Origin: Prevotella sp.
GTDB lineage: Bacteria > Bacteroidota > Bacteroidia > Bacteroidales > Bacteroidaceae
Direction: 5' to 3'
Assembly: GCA_003483565.1 (NCBI GenBank)
Contig: DMYZ01000224.1
Coordinates: forward strand, 1-21,409
Length of the DNA: 21,409 nucleotides
Shown: positions 7,402 through 15,375 of the stretch, one piece after another
Layout: each line of letters opens with the position of its first letter
Numbering within the stretch: position 1 is the stretch's first letter
Notes under the pieces: model-generated
The model's database searches: none
The model's input: the letters and a program-made list of their open reading frames with translations, nothing else
What the model was told of the DNA's origin: nothing
Translations under genes and position numbers: made by a program

Positions 7402-7983
7402 TCATTCTTTATAATACTTTATAACTTTATCATAGATTGAATCTGGAATCAGTCCACGAATAGACTGTTCACTTTTAAGCTTTTTTCGTATCTCTGTACT
7501 ACTAATGTTAAGCAAAGGAGTATCAACTAAACACACATTCTGCGGCAGCTGAGTAACATCTATATAAATATCTTTTCGAGGATAAATAGCAATTTCATAA
7601 TCATGAAGGATCTGCTCATGTCCATTCCATCTGTCGAATGCCACCCAATTGTCAGCACCTATCAATAAAATAAAATCATCGTCAAGGTATGTCTTGCTAA
7701 GATAATGTAAGGTATTAATAGTATAAGATGGTTTAGGGAGATTAAACTCAACATCACTGACTTTGAATTTTTTTTCACCCTCCAAAACAATCTTCACCAT
7801 TTCCAGCCTTTTGCTATCCTCTAACAGACTAGTGGAATGATACTTGAACGGATTTAACGGAGACACAACAAACCACACCTCATCGAGTTTTACTGCCCGA
7901 AGAAGAGCTTTCGCCAACAAGACATGACCGACATGGATAGGGTTGAAACTCCCACCAAAGAATCCAATTCTTTTTTTATTCAC
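7402..7983 (-). CDS. nadD: Nicotinate-nucleotide adenylyltransferase NadD (GTG start)
   Basis: Cytosolic nucleotidyltransferase that adenylates nicotinate mononucleotide to deamido-NAD in NAD synthesis. The 193-residue protein has the family's N-terminal GGSFNPIHVGH motif at residues 10-20, holding the catalytic HxGH, and the C-terminal ISSTEIR motif that binds the ATP phosphates; the length is normal. The start codon is GTG at 7981-7983. No in-frame ATG lies nearby that would keep the GGSFNP motif, and the GTG is placed 10 bases after the gmk stop. It follows yicC and gmk as in many Bacteroidota genomes and precedes the membrane transferase gene by 10 bases. Confidence 0.96.
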   Translation of the reverse strand: MNKKRIGFFGGSFNPIHVGHVLLAKALLRAVKLDEVWFVVSPLNPFKYHSTSLLEDSKRLEMVKIVLEGEKKFKVSDVEFNLPKPSYTINTLHYLSKTYLDDDFILLIGADNWVAFDRWNGHEQILHDYEIAIYPRKDIYIDVTQLPQNVCLVDTPLLNISSTEIRKKLKSEQSIRGLIPDSIYDKVIKYYKE

Positions 7984-7993
7984 GTTTCGTCTA

Positions 7994-8617
7994 TTATTTC
8001 TGCAGGAAAGCTTTGACTATCCCATAAGTTTCCCGCTCAGCCTTGTAAAGATCATCATTGACCACAATATGATCAAAATGAGAGGCGAACGTCATCTCAT
8101 AAGCAGCCTTAGAAAGGCGCTGCTCAATGACATCGGGTGCATCAGTTGCACGGCCGACAAGCCTTTTACGCAATTCCGTAATCGAAGGCGGTTGGACAAA
8201 AACGCCTAAAGCTTCGTCACCGTAAAAGCGCTTAAGATTACATCCACCCTTGACATCAACATCAAAAATAACATTCTGTCCCTGAGTTATCTGGTTTTCT
8301 ACTTGTGACTTTAATGTACCATAAAATCGACCAGGATAAACCTCTTCATATTCTAAAAATTCTTGATTTGTAATTTTCTCACGAAATTCATCCTCTGAAA
8401 GAAAATAGTATTCTACTCCATTTTTTTCTGTTCCTCTTGGGGCCCGGCTTGTACAACTAATGGAGAAAGTTAGATGAAACTCTGGATGTTTACTCATTAA
8501 ATATTGTACAATAGTACTTTTCCCAGAACCAGAAGGTGCCGAAAAAATAATAAGTTTTCCTCTATGCCTATGTACAACAGAATTTTCTTGATTATTATTA
8601 CCTTCGCTTTGTTCCAT
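7994..8617 (-). CDS. gmk: Guanylate kinase
   Basis: Phosphorylates GMP to GDP with ATP in the cytosol. The P-loop APSGSGKS sits at residues 27-34, and the GMP-binding region shows SCTSRAPRGTEKNGVEYYFLS, including the SxTxRxPRxxExxGxxYxF pattern of guanylate kinases. The family usually begins about 20 residues later; here a hydrophilic Asn/Gln-rich N-terminal extension (residues 1-19) precedes the first strand. No alternative ATG occurs close before the P-loop, so the extension is probably real. The gene follows yicC by 8 bases and precedes nadD by 10 bases, and so shares its transcript with both. Confidence 0.96.
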   Translation of the reverse strand: MEQSEGNNNQENSVVHRHRGKLIIFSAPSGSGKSTIVQYLMSKHPEFHLTFSISCTSRAPRGTEKNGVEYYFLSEDEFREKITNQEFLEYEEVYPGRFYGTLKSQVENQITQGQNVIFDVDVKGGCNLKRFYGDEALGVFVQPPSITELRKRLVGRATDAPDVIEQRLSKAAYEMTFASHFDHIVVNDDLYKAERETYGIVKAFLQK

Positions 8618-8625
8618 TTCTATAA

Positions 8626-9501
8626 TTAGAGTGCATTTAAAACTTGCTCTTTAATCTGCTCTAGTTCATCTTTCATCTTGACTACTATATTCTGCATCTC
8701 TGCCTGATTACTTTTTGAACCTGTAGTGTTGATTTCACGACCCATTTCCTGAGCGATAAATCCCAATTTTTTCCCTACTGGCTGATTTTCTTCCATCGTT
8801 TCACGGAAGTACTTCAAGTGATTCGTTAGGCGTTGTTTCTCTTCACTGATATCAAGTTTTTCAATATAATAGATGAGTTCTTGCTCCAAACGATTTTTAT
8901 CATAGTCCACCTCTGGAATCTGTTTCAAATCATCTATAAGTTTAGCCTTAATTTTTGGAACACGAGACTCCTCATAAGGTTCAATACTCGCAAGAAGTTT
9001 TTCTATATTATCAATTTTTTCATCAAACTTTTTCTGAAGTGCTGTCCCCTCCTGTTTGCGGAAGCTAATAAGATTATTAATAGCCTGATCTATCGCCTCA
9101 CAAGCTTTATTCCATTCTTCATCAGATAATTCTTCCATATCCGACTTTGCAGCAACATCTGGGAATCGAAGTAATGTGGAAAACCAATCATTCGGTTCTG
9201 GAATACCAGAATGGACAGATATATCCTTAATTTGATGGTAATAATTTTCTACAATTTTAGCATTTATTGTAGACGCATCTGTATTTGCATCCTTTTCTAT
9301 CCAAATAGAAAAGTCAACCTTACCTCGCTTCAGTTCTTTCGCTATGTTTTGGCGAATGACCATCTCTTTTTCTCGATATATAGGAGCGATACGAGTTGAG
9401 AGATCCAGCGACTTGCTGTTTAATGATTTAATCTCAACATTAATCTTCTTTTCATTGTAAGTTACGACTGCCTTGCCATAACCTGTCATTGACTGTATCA
9501 T
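8626..9501 (-). CDS. yicC: YicC-family endoribonuclease
   Basis: Member of the YicC/YloC family, whose E. coli member is an endoribonuclease that affects small-RNA turnover. From the ATG at 9501 the protein has 291 residues and begins MIQSMTGYGKA, the family signature. The conserved C-terminal block is GKKLGFIAQEMGREINTTGS (DUF1732), followed by a helical tail. An in-frame ATG at 9528 would add nine residues, but it lies inside the predicted -7 box (9526-9533) and would precede the transcription start, so I reject it. This is the first gene of the minus-strand operon that continues through gmk and nadD to the envelope genes. It is divergent from tsaB. Confidence 0.94.
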   Translation of the reverse strand: MIQSMTGYGKAVVTYNEKKINVEIKSLNSKSLDLSTRIAPIYREKEMVIRQNIAKELKRGKVDFSIWIEKDANTDASTINAKIVENYYHQIKDISVHSGIPEPNDWFSTLLRFPDVAAKSDMEELSDEEWNKACEAIDQAINNLISFRKQEGTALQKKFDEKIDNIEKLLASIEPYEESRVPKIKAKLIDDLKQIPEVDYDKNRLEQELIYYIEKLDISEEKQRLTNHLKYFRETMEENQPVGKKLGFIAQEMGREINTTGSKSNQAEMQNIVVKMKDELEQIKEQVLNAL

Positions 9502-9525
9502 AATTACTTTCACGTTAAATTTCTG

Positions 9526-9533
9526 CAAAAGTA
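9526..9533 (-). promoter_or_regulatory. Predicted -7 promoter box for the yicC operon
   Basis: The minus strand reads TACTTTTGCAG, fitting the Bacteroidota TAnnTTTG consensus. A TTTA at 9556-9559 could serve as a weak -33 element with a 22-base spacer. Transcription would begin near 9519, about 18 bases before the yicC ATG. This box overlaps an upstream in-frame ATG and so decides the yicC start. Confidence 0.62.
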
Positions 9534-9555
9534 CAAAAAAATGCGAGAAAAAGCG

Positions 9556-9563
9556 TAAATTTG
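9556..9563 (+). promoter_or_regulatory. Predicted -7 promoter box for the tsaB-rseP operon
   Basis: TAAATTTGCACC fits TAnnTTTG followed by the frequent CA. No clear TTTG is present at the -33 position. The start point would fall near 9570, giving a leader of about 20 bases before the tsaB ATG at 9590. It lies back to back with the yicC box, 22 bases away, so the two promoters share their upstream DNA. Confidence 0.6.
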
Positions 9564-9589
9564 CACCTTATTTAAGAATATATTTGTTT

Positions 9590-10282
9590 ATGTCGTGTAT
9601 ATTAAATATTGAAACGAGCACAGATGTATGCTCTGTTGCCATCAGTAATGACGGCGAATGTATCTTCAACAAAGAGGATCACAGTGGGCCTAACCATGCT
9701 GTCAAACTGGGAGTATTCGTTGATGAAGCTTTATCATTTATTGACAATCATGCCATACCATTGGATGCGGTTGCGGTAAGTTGCGGTCCGGGATCTTACA
9801 CCGGTCTTCGTATCGGTGCATCTATGGCCAAAGGTATCTGTTATGGAAGAGGGGTTAAACTGATAGGAATTCCTACCCTGAAGCTCCTCGCTGTGCCAGT
9901 CCTTCTTCAGGAAAAAATCAAAGAAGAAGACGCTTACCTTGTTCCTATGCTTGATGCCCGGAGAATGGAGGTCTATGCCCAGGTATTTAGTCGATCTCTT
10001 AAAGAAGTCCGTACTATTCAAGCAGATGATGTAACCAAAGATACTTACAAAGAATATCTTGACCAGAAACCAGTATACTTCTTTGGTAACGGTGCAGCAA
10101 AATGCATGGAAGTTATAAACCATCCAAATGCCCAGCTTATCAAAAATATAGAGCCTTTAGCAAAAAACATGTTCCCTCTCGCAGAGAAATGCATTGCCGA
10201 AGAAAAATTTGAGGATGTAGCTTACTTTGTTCCTTTCTATTTGAAAGATTTCGTAGCAAAGAAGCCAAAGAAACTCTTATAA
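9590..10282 (+). CDS. tsaB: tRNA threonylcarbamoyladenosine biosynthesis protein TsaB
   Basis: Partner of TsaD and TsaE in transferring threonylcarbamoyl to A37 of ANN-decoding tRNAs; TsaB is a catalytically inactive ASKHA-fold protein that dimerises with TsaD. The 230-residue protein begins MSCILNIETSTDVCSVAI, and the family block SCGPGSYTGLRIGASMAKG follows near residues 65-83. The length is normal. The start is the ATG at 9590. A TTG six bases upstream is also in frame but would add only two residues and has no support. It is the first gene of the plus-strand operon and is divergent from yicC. Confidence 0.95.
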   Translation: MSCILNIETSTDVCSVAISNDGECIFNKEDHSGPNHAVKLGVFVDEALSFIDNHAIPLDAVAVSCGPGSYTGLRIGASMAKGICYGRGVKLIGIPTLKLLAVPVLLQEKIKEEDAYLVPMLDARRMEVYAQVFSRSLKEVRTIQADDVTKDTYKEYLDQKPVYFFGNGAAKCMEVINHPNAQLIKNIEPLAKNMFPLAEKCIAEEKFEDVAYFVPFYLKDFVAKKPKKLL

Positions 10283-10304
10283 ACATAAAAATATTATAGA
10301 GAAA

Positions 10305-10904
10305 ATGAACATTGAAGGATTAGACTATAATACTCAGCGCGAAAGACTCATCTTGCCGGAATATGGAAGAGAGGTCCAAGACATGGTGGACTATTGTCTG
10401 AAGCTTAAAGATAGAGATGAACGTCAGAAATGTGCCAACACGATCGTTGAGATTATGGAAAGAATGTTTCCTAAGGACAGTTACAACGATGAAAATTATA
10501 AGCAAAAACTATGGGATCACCTCGCTATTATGAGTAAATTCCAGCTTGATATCGATTATCCTTATGATGTAAATCAGGCTACTAAAATTGCTACGAAACC
10601 TGAACCTATGGAATATCCGATGAAAAAAATCCCTGTACGCCACTATGGCTCTATGATTTTTGAACTTTTCGATAAGCTGAAAACAGAAAAGCCAGGCGAA
10701 GAGCGTGAAGAGTTAGTCAGAATAACTGCTAACCAAATGAAACGAAATTTGGTTCAGTGGAGTCATGGCACAAGCGATGACCAAAAGGTTGCCGATGATT
10801 TGGCTCGCTATACAGATGGAAAAGTACAATTAGATCTGGATCATTTCTCTTTTGACAAAATCAATGATCACGAGATGACTGGTGGGAAAAAGAAGAAAAA
10901 ATAA
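10305..10904 (+). CDS. DUF4290 family protein of unknown function
   Basis: A 199-residue, hydrophilic, probably cytosolic protein that I recognise as the Bacteroidota family DUF4290, from its N-terminus (MNIEGLDYNTQRERLILPEY) and its position between tsaB and murA. No signal peptide, membrane helix or known catalytic motif is visible. It is rich in charged residues and predicted helix, and ends in a run of five Lys (GGKKKKK) that could bind RNA or acidic membrane surfaces; this is speculation. It starts 22 bases after tsaB and ends 5 bases before murA, so it is co-transcribed with both. A link to cell-wall or translation functions is suggested only by this neighbourhood. Confidence 0.85.
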   Translation: MNIEGLDYNTQRERLILPEYGREVQDMVDYCLKLKDRDERQKCANTIVEIMERMFPKDSYNDENYKQKLWDHLAIMSKFQLDIDYPYDVNQATKIATKPEPMEYPMKKIPVRHYGSMIFELFDKLKTEKPGEEREELVRITANQMKRNLVQWSHGTSDDQKVADDLARYTDGKVQLDLDHFSFDKINDHEMTGGKKKKK

Positions 10905-10909
10905 GATCT

Positions 10910-12220
10910 ATGGAATCTTTTATTATTGAAGGAGGTCATTCGCTGAAAGGGACCATCACTCCCCAAGGAGCAAAAAATGAAGCATTAGAAGTGATTTGTG
11001 CTACACTCCTTACCACTGAGCCTGTACATATACAGAATGTCCCTGATATTCTTGATGTCAACAATTTAATCAAATTACTTCAGGATATAGGCGTCAAAGT
11101 AACCAGACATTCACGAAATGACTATACATTCCAAAGTAATGAACTTAATTTAGATTATCTGGAAAGTACAGAATTTGTACAAAAATGTGCAAAACTTCGT
11201 GGTAGCGTTTTAATGATTGGACCAATTCTAGGACGCTTTGGAAAAGCGACAATAGCTAAACCTGGTGGAGATAAAATCGGCCGGCGACGTCTGGACACTC
11301 ACTTTCAAGGATTCAGTAGCCTTGGTGCAAAATTCATTCATGATGAGGAACGAGATGTTTACCAGATTAAAGCTAAAAAACTTAAAGGATGCTACATGCT
11401 CCTCGATGAAGCATCTGTAACTGGGACTGCCAATATTATAATGGCTGCCGTAATGGCTGAAGGGACTACGACTATATATAACGCAGCCTGTGAACCCTAT
11501 ATTCAACAACTCTGCCATATTCTAAACACTATGGGTGCCAGCATCAGTGGTATCGGCAGCAACCTAATAACAATTATTGGCACGAATGAACTACACGGAG
11601 CAGAACACACCATTCTTCCAGACATGATTGAGGTTGGATCATTTATCGGTATGGGAGCTATGGTTGGGGAAAATATTCGAATAAAAAATGTATCTATCAA
11701 AAATCTAGGTCTCATACCTAACGCTTTCCGCTGTTTGGGAGTCAAAATCATTGAAGAGGACGATGACCTCATCATTCCACAACAAAGACATTATATAATA
11801 GATTCTTTTATTGATGGAACTATTATGACTTTATCAGATGCTCCATGGCCTGGATTAACTCCTGACTTACTATCCGTTCTCCTTGTTGTTGCCACACAGG
11901 CCTGCGGCACAGTATTGATTCATCAGAAAATGTTTGAAAGCCGTTTATTCTTTGTAGATAAACTTATAGATATGGGTGCACAAATTATTCTCTGTGACCC
12001 ACATCGTGCCGTTGTTGTTGGACACGATCGCCATAAGACACTGCGTGCTGGCAAAATGACTAGTCCTGATATTCGTGCCGGCATCGCTTTACTTATCGCT
12101 GCAATGAGTGCCGACGGCACTAGTACAATTGCAAATATTGCACAAATAGATCGAGGTTATCAGGATATAGAACTTCGTCTAAACCAACTCGGTGCAAAAA
12201 TCACACGTATCAACAAATGA
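10910..12220 (+). CDS. murA: UDP-N-acetylglucosamine 1-carboxyvinyltransferase MurA, Cys-to-Asp active-site variant
   Basis: First committed step of peptidoglycan synthesis: transfers enolpyruvate from PEP to UDP-GlcNAc in the cytosol. The 436-residue protein has the family's Lys22-Asn23 (GAKN), LRGSVLMIGPILGRFG near residues 96-111, TPDLL around the catalytic Asp, and IDRGYQ near the C-terminus, which holds the Arg that contacts PEP. In the mobile loop the usual PGGCxIGxR reads PGGDKIGRR, with Asp121 where E. coli has Cys115. The same Asp occurs in mycobacterial and chlamydial MurA, where it leaves the enzyme active but prevents alkylation by fosfomycin. GAKN is followed by EALEVI instead of the common AALPIL. 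It starts 5 bases after the DUF4290 gene and overlaps rimM by ATGA. Confidence 0.95.
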   Translation: MESFIIEGGHSLKGTITPQGAKNEALEVICATLLTTEPVHIQNVPDILDVNNLIKLLQDIGVKVTRHSRNDYTFQSNELNLDYLESTEFVQKCAKLRGSVLMIGPILGRFGKATIAKPGGDKIGRRRLDTHFQGFSSLGAKFIHDEERDVYQIKAKKLKGCYMLLDEASVTGTANIIMAAVMAEGTTTIYNAACEPYIQQLCHILNTMGASISGIGSNLITIIGTNELHGAEHTILPDMIEVGSFIGMGAMVGENIRIKNVSIKNLGLIPNAFRCLGVKIIEEDDDLIIPQQRHYIIDSFIDGTIMTLSDAPWPGLTPDLLSVLLVVATQACGTVLIHQKMFESRLFFVDKLIDMGAQIILCDPHRAVVVGHDRHKTLRAGKMTSPDIRAGIALLIAAMSADGTSTIANIAQIDRGYQDIELRLNQLGAKITRINK

Positions 12221-12741
12221 TAAAAGAGAAAGATGTTTATAAGATAGGTCTCATGGGCAAGCCTCATGGCATAAATGGGGAAATAACATTTCTGTTTGAT
12301 GACGATGTATTCGATCGCGTAGATGCTGATTATCTTCTATTAAAAAAAGATGGCATCCTTGTCCCTTTCTTTATTGAAGAATACCAAATTCATAGTAATG
12401 AGAATGCATTTGTAAAACTGGAGGATATAGACTCACAAAAACAAGCCAAAGAACTTACCGGCAGTGAAGTATATTTCCCAAGAAATCTTTCTGACAGTGA
12501 AAAAGAATATGTTTCCTGGGATGAAATTATTGGATACCAACTTTATGATACTAAAAAACATCTCGTTGGTACAATCCAATCCGTTGATGACTCTACCATC
12601 AATACCCTTTTTGATATAAAAACTGAAAAAGGTAAAGATGCTTTAATTCCGGCTTCTGAAAACCTTATTAATAAGGTTGACATAAAGAACCGTAAAATCA
12701 TCATAAAACTCCCAGAAGGTTTATTAGACTTAGAAAAATGA
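12217..12741 (+). CDS. rimM: Ribosome maturation factor RimM
   Basis: Assists maturation of the 30S subunit head by binding ribosomal protein S19. The 174-residue protein has the N-terminal RimM beta-barrel beginning KIGLMGKPHGINGEI, a form of the GxxxxxHGxxGE pattern, and the PRC-barrel starting near SWDEIIGYQLYD, followed by DALIPAS and the C-terminal LPEGLLDL typical of the family. Both ends overlap neighbours by ATGA (murA before, dxr after), so its translation is coupled to theirs. In many bacteria rimM sits with rpsP-trmD-rplS; placement between murA and dxr is the order seen in Bacteroidota. Confidence 0.95.
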   Translation: MIKEKDVYKIGLMGKPHGINGEITFLFDDDVFDRVDADYLLLKKDGILVPFFIEEYQIHSNENAFVKLEDIDSQKQAKELTGSEVYFPRNLSDSEKEYVSWDEIIGYQLYDTKKHLVGTIQSVDDSTINTLFDIKTEKGKDALIPASENLINKVDIKNRKIIIKLPEGLLDLEK

Positions 12742-13898
12742 AAAAACAGCAAATATGTATACTTGGAAGTACCGGAAGTATCGGTACTCAAGCTTTAGAT
12801 GTCATCCGGCAACATTCAGAGTTATATGAGGTCTATTGCTTGACAGCAAATAATAGTGTCGATAAACTAGTAGAACAAGCTCACGAGTTTAACCCCGCTG
12901 CTGTAGTCATCGCTAACGAAGACAGGTATAAAGAACTCCAGGAAAGACTCTGTGACTGTCCTGACATTAAAATCTTTGCTGGGAAAGAAGCTCTGGAGCA
13001 GATTGTAGAATCTGGTCCTATTGATATAGTATTGGCAGCTATGGTGGGATTTGCTGGACTCGTCCCAACAATTAATGCAATAAAAGCTCACAAGAAAATC
13101 TGCCTTGCTAACAAGGAGACTCTTGTTGTAGCTGGTGAACTCATCTGTAATCTCATTGAGCAATATCACGTACCACTCTTGCCTGTAGACAGTGAGCATT
13201 CTGCCATATTTCAATGTATAGTAGGCGAAGAGAATAATGAAATAGAAAAAATTCTACTTACCTGTTCGGGAGGACCCTTCCGGCAATATACCCATGAACA
13301 ATTAAAATACGTCACAGCAGCTGACGCTCTCAAGCATCCGACATGGAATATGGGTGCAAAAATCACAATTGACTCTGCTACCTTAATGAATAAAGGATTC
13401 GAAGTAATTGAAGCTAAATGGCTTTTCGGTATTCCAGCAGAAAAAATTCAAGTACTAATACATCCTCAAAGTATAGTACACAGTGCGGTACAATACATCG
13501 ATGGAGCTGTAAAAGCCCAACTTGGTATCCCAGATATGCGCCTGCCAATCCAGTATGCTTTCTCCTATCCAAAACGATTGCATCTGAATAGTGATCGTCT
13601 TGACTTGTTCAAACAACAAAAACTCGAGTTTTTCAAGCCAGATATAAAAAAATTCAAATGTCTTGCTCTATCTTTTGAAGCTATTAAAAAAGGTGGGAAT
13701 ATGCCATGTATTGTCAATGCAGCCAACGAAATAGCCAATATAGCTTTCCGTCGTGATGAATGCAGTTTCCTGCAAATTGCGGATGTCATTGAAGAATGCA
13801 TGAGCAAAATTACATTTAATAAAAACCCCGATCTTGATGTTTATATGCAAACAGATGCAGAAACACGCAGGATTGCTAATGAAATTATCAAGAAATAA
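12738..13898 (+). CDS. dxr: 1-deoxy-D-xylulose 5-phosphate reductoisomerase Dxr
   Basis: Converts 1-deoxyxylulose 5-phosphate to methylerythritol 4-phosphate using NADPH and a divalent metal, the committed step of the MEP isoprenoid route. The 386-residue protein has the NADPH loop GSTGSIG at residues 10-16, NKETLV, the metal ligands Asp151 and Glu153 in PVDSEHSAIFQ, the SGGPFR loop, and MNKGFEVIEA with the third ligand Glu222. Unlike MurA here, Dxr keeps the residues that bind fosmidomycin-type inhibitors. The start overlaps rimM by ATGA and rseP begins 3 bases after the stop. Its product feeds the polyprenyl phosphates used by peptidoglycan synthesis and by the UbiA-type enzyme of this window. 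Confidence 0.96.
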   Translation: MKKQQICILGSTGSIGTQALDVIRQHSELYEVYCLTANNSVDKLVEQAHEFNPAAVVIANEDRYKELQERLCDCPDIKIFAGKEALEQIVESGPIDIVLAAMVGFAGLVPTINAIKAHKKICLANKETLVVAGELICNLIEQYHVPLLPVDSEHSAIFQCIVGEENNEIEKILLTCSGGPFRQYTHEQLKYVTAADALKHPTWNMGAKITIDSATLMNKGFEVIEAKWLFGIPAEKIQVLIHPQSIVHSAVQYIDGAVKAQLGIPDMRLPIQYAFSYPKRLHLNSDRLDLFKQQKLEFFKPDIKKFKCLALSFEAIKKGGNMPCIVNAANEIANIAFRRDECSFLQIADVIEECMSKITFNKNPDLDVYMQTDAETRRIANEIIKK

Positions 13899-13901
13899 AA
13901 T

Positions 13902-15278
13902 ATGGATACATTTTTGATCAGATTGCTGCAATTTATGTTGTCAATCTCTTTATTGGTACTACTCCACGAGGGAGGACACTTTTTCTTTTCTAAACTCTTT
14001 GGAGTCCGTGTTGAGAAGTTTTATCTTTTTTTCGATCCATGGTTTCACTTATTTGAATTCAAACCAAAGCACAGTGAAACTACTTATGGTATCGGTTGGC
14101 TTCCACTTGGTGGATATTGTAAAATATCAGGTATGATAGATGAAAGTTTCGACACAAATCAAATGCACAAACCTGCCCAACCATGGGAATTCAGAAGCAA
14201 ACCAGCTTGGCAACGGCTCCTTATTATGATAGGCGGTGTCACGGTTAACTTTTTACTAGCGCTTTTCATCTACTCAATGATTATGTTCTACTGGGGAGAA
14301 AGCTATGTTCAGGTTAAAAATATGAACATGGGTATGAAGTTCAATAAAGAAGCCAAATCTTATGGTTTTAAAGATCACGATATTCTTGTAGGTACAGATA
14401 TACGACCTTTTAAAGATTTTAACGTTGATGTCTATCGTGATCTTTCTGAAGCTCACCGTGCTGACGTTATCCGTAATGGGAAAAAATTGAGTATCAGTCT
14501 CCCAGGCAGCATCAACCTTTTGAGCATGCTGAAAACGTCTCCAGTCTTTGTCAGACCATTTGTTCCTGCTGTCATTGATAGCCTTGACACTGGCTCTCCT
14601 GCTATGAAAGCTGGTATTAAGGCCGGTGACAAGATCATTGCTATTAACAATAGACATATTGATTCATGGAATGAATTCGACGAGCAAGTTGGCCGCCTTG
14701 ATGATGAACTGGAAAGTGCAAAAACCCATCAGGACAGCATGAAAGTCCGAAACATAAGTCTTATTTATGCTCAGGCTGGAGCAAACAAACTTGACACCCT
14801 CAATCTGACATTGACTCCAGATCTAAAAATGGGAGTCTTCCAGAAAAATTATCAAGAAATGTATAAAATTACACATGTCAGCTATAGTTTCTTAAAAAGT
14901 TTTCCTGCAGGTATCAGATATGGTTGGAATGTCTTAAAGGGCTATGTAAGCGACATGCGCTATGTATTCACAGCTGATGGGGCAAAGAGCTTAGGAGGTT
15001 TTGGAGCTATAGGCAGCCTATTCCCTCCGCATTGGGATTGGTACATGTTTTGGAAGATGACAGCTTTCTTAAGCATCATTTTAGCTTTCATGAATATACT
15101 TCCTATTCCTGCACTTGATGGAGGACATGTATTATTTCTACTCTACGAAATGGTTACCCGGCGCAAACCAAGCGAGACCTTTATGATACGTGCAGAATAT
15201 GCAGGCATTACTGTACTATTCTTACTACTAATAGTGGCTAATTTGAACGATATTTTAAGATGGCTGGGATACATGTAA
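13902..15278 (+). CDS. rseP: RseP-type site-2 intramembrane metalloprotease
   Basis: Zinc protease in the inner membrane that cuts transmembrane segments of regulators such as anti-sigma factors, and remnant signal peptides. The 458-residue protein has HEGGH at residues 22-26 in the first helix (the HExxH zinc site), GIGWLPLGGYCKISGM with the membrane-reentrant region, WEFRSKPAWQRLLIM, and NILPIPALDGGH near residue 400 where Asp406 completes the zinc site. Two PDZ-like regions lie between the catalytic halves; the second is clear (SPAMKAGIKAGDKIIAIN). The last gene of the operon, it starts 3 bases after dxr, and a hairpin terminator lies about 100 bases downstream. Bacteroidota usually lack RseA/sigma E in the E. 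coli form, so its natural substrate is not evident. Confidence 0.94.
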   Translation: MDTFLIRLLQFMLSISLLVLLHEGGHFFFSKLFGVRVEKFYLFFDPWFHLFEFKPKHSETTYGIGWLPLGGYCKISGMIDESFDTNQMHKPAQPWEFRSKPAWQRLLIMIGGVTVNFLLALFIYSMIMFYWGESYVQVKNMNMGMKFNKEAKSYGFKDHDILVGTDIRPFKDFNVDVYRDLSEAHRADVIRNGKKLSISLPGSINLLSMLKTSPVFVRPFVPAVIDSLDTGSPAMKAGIKAGDKIIAINNRHIDSWNEFDEQVGRLDDELESAKTHQDSMKVRNISLIYAQAGANKLDTLNLTLTPDLKMGVFQKNYQEMYKITHVSYSFLKSFPAGIRYGWNVLKGYVSDMRYVFTADGAKSLGGFGAIGSLFPPHWDWYMFWKMTAFLSIILAFMNILPIPALDGGHVLFLLYEMVTRRKPSETFMIRAEYAGITVLFLLLIVANLNDILRWLGYM

Positions 15279-15315
15279 TGAATCCAGAACACATACAATA
15301 ATATTTTGCTTATGA

Positions 15316-15351
15316 AAAATGAATAAATAACATATAATAAACATTCATTTT
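15316..15351. repeat. AT-rich inverted repeat downstream of rseP
   Basis: AAAATGAAT (15316-15324) is exactly complementary to ATTCATTTT (15343-15351), with an 18-base A/T loop, and the palindrome GAATATTC follows at 15352-15359. The stem is almost pure A/T and would be weak in RNA. It may be chance in such AT-rich DNA. Confidence 0.3.
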
Positions 15352-15375
15352 GAATATTCATAAATTAAATAAGAA

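Noticed and set aside
9502..9528. Nine-residue N-terminal extension of YicC from an ATG at 9528
   Set aside because: That ATG lies within the predicted -7 box, the family signature MIQSMTGYGKA begins at 9501, and the extra residues do not belong to the family.
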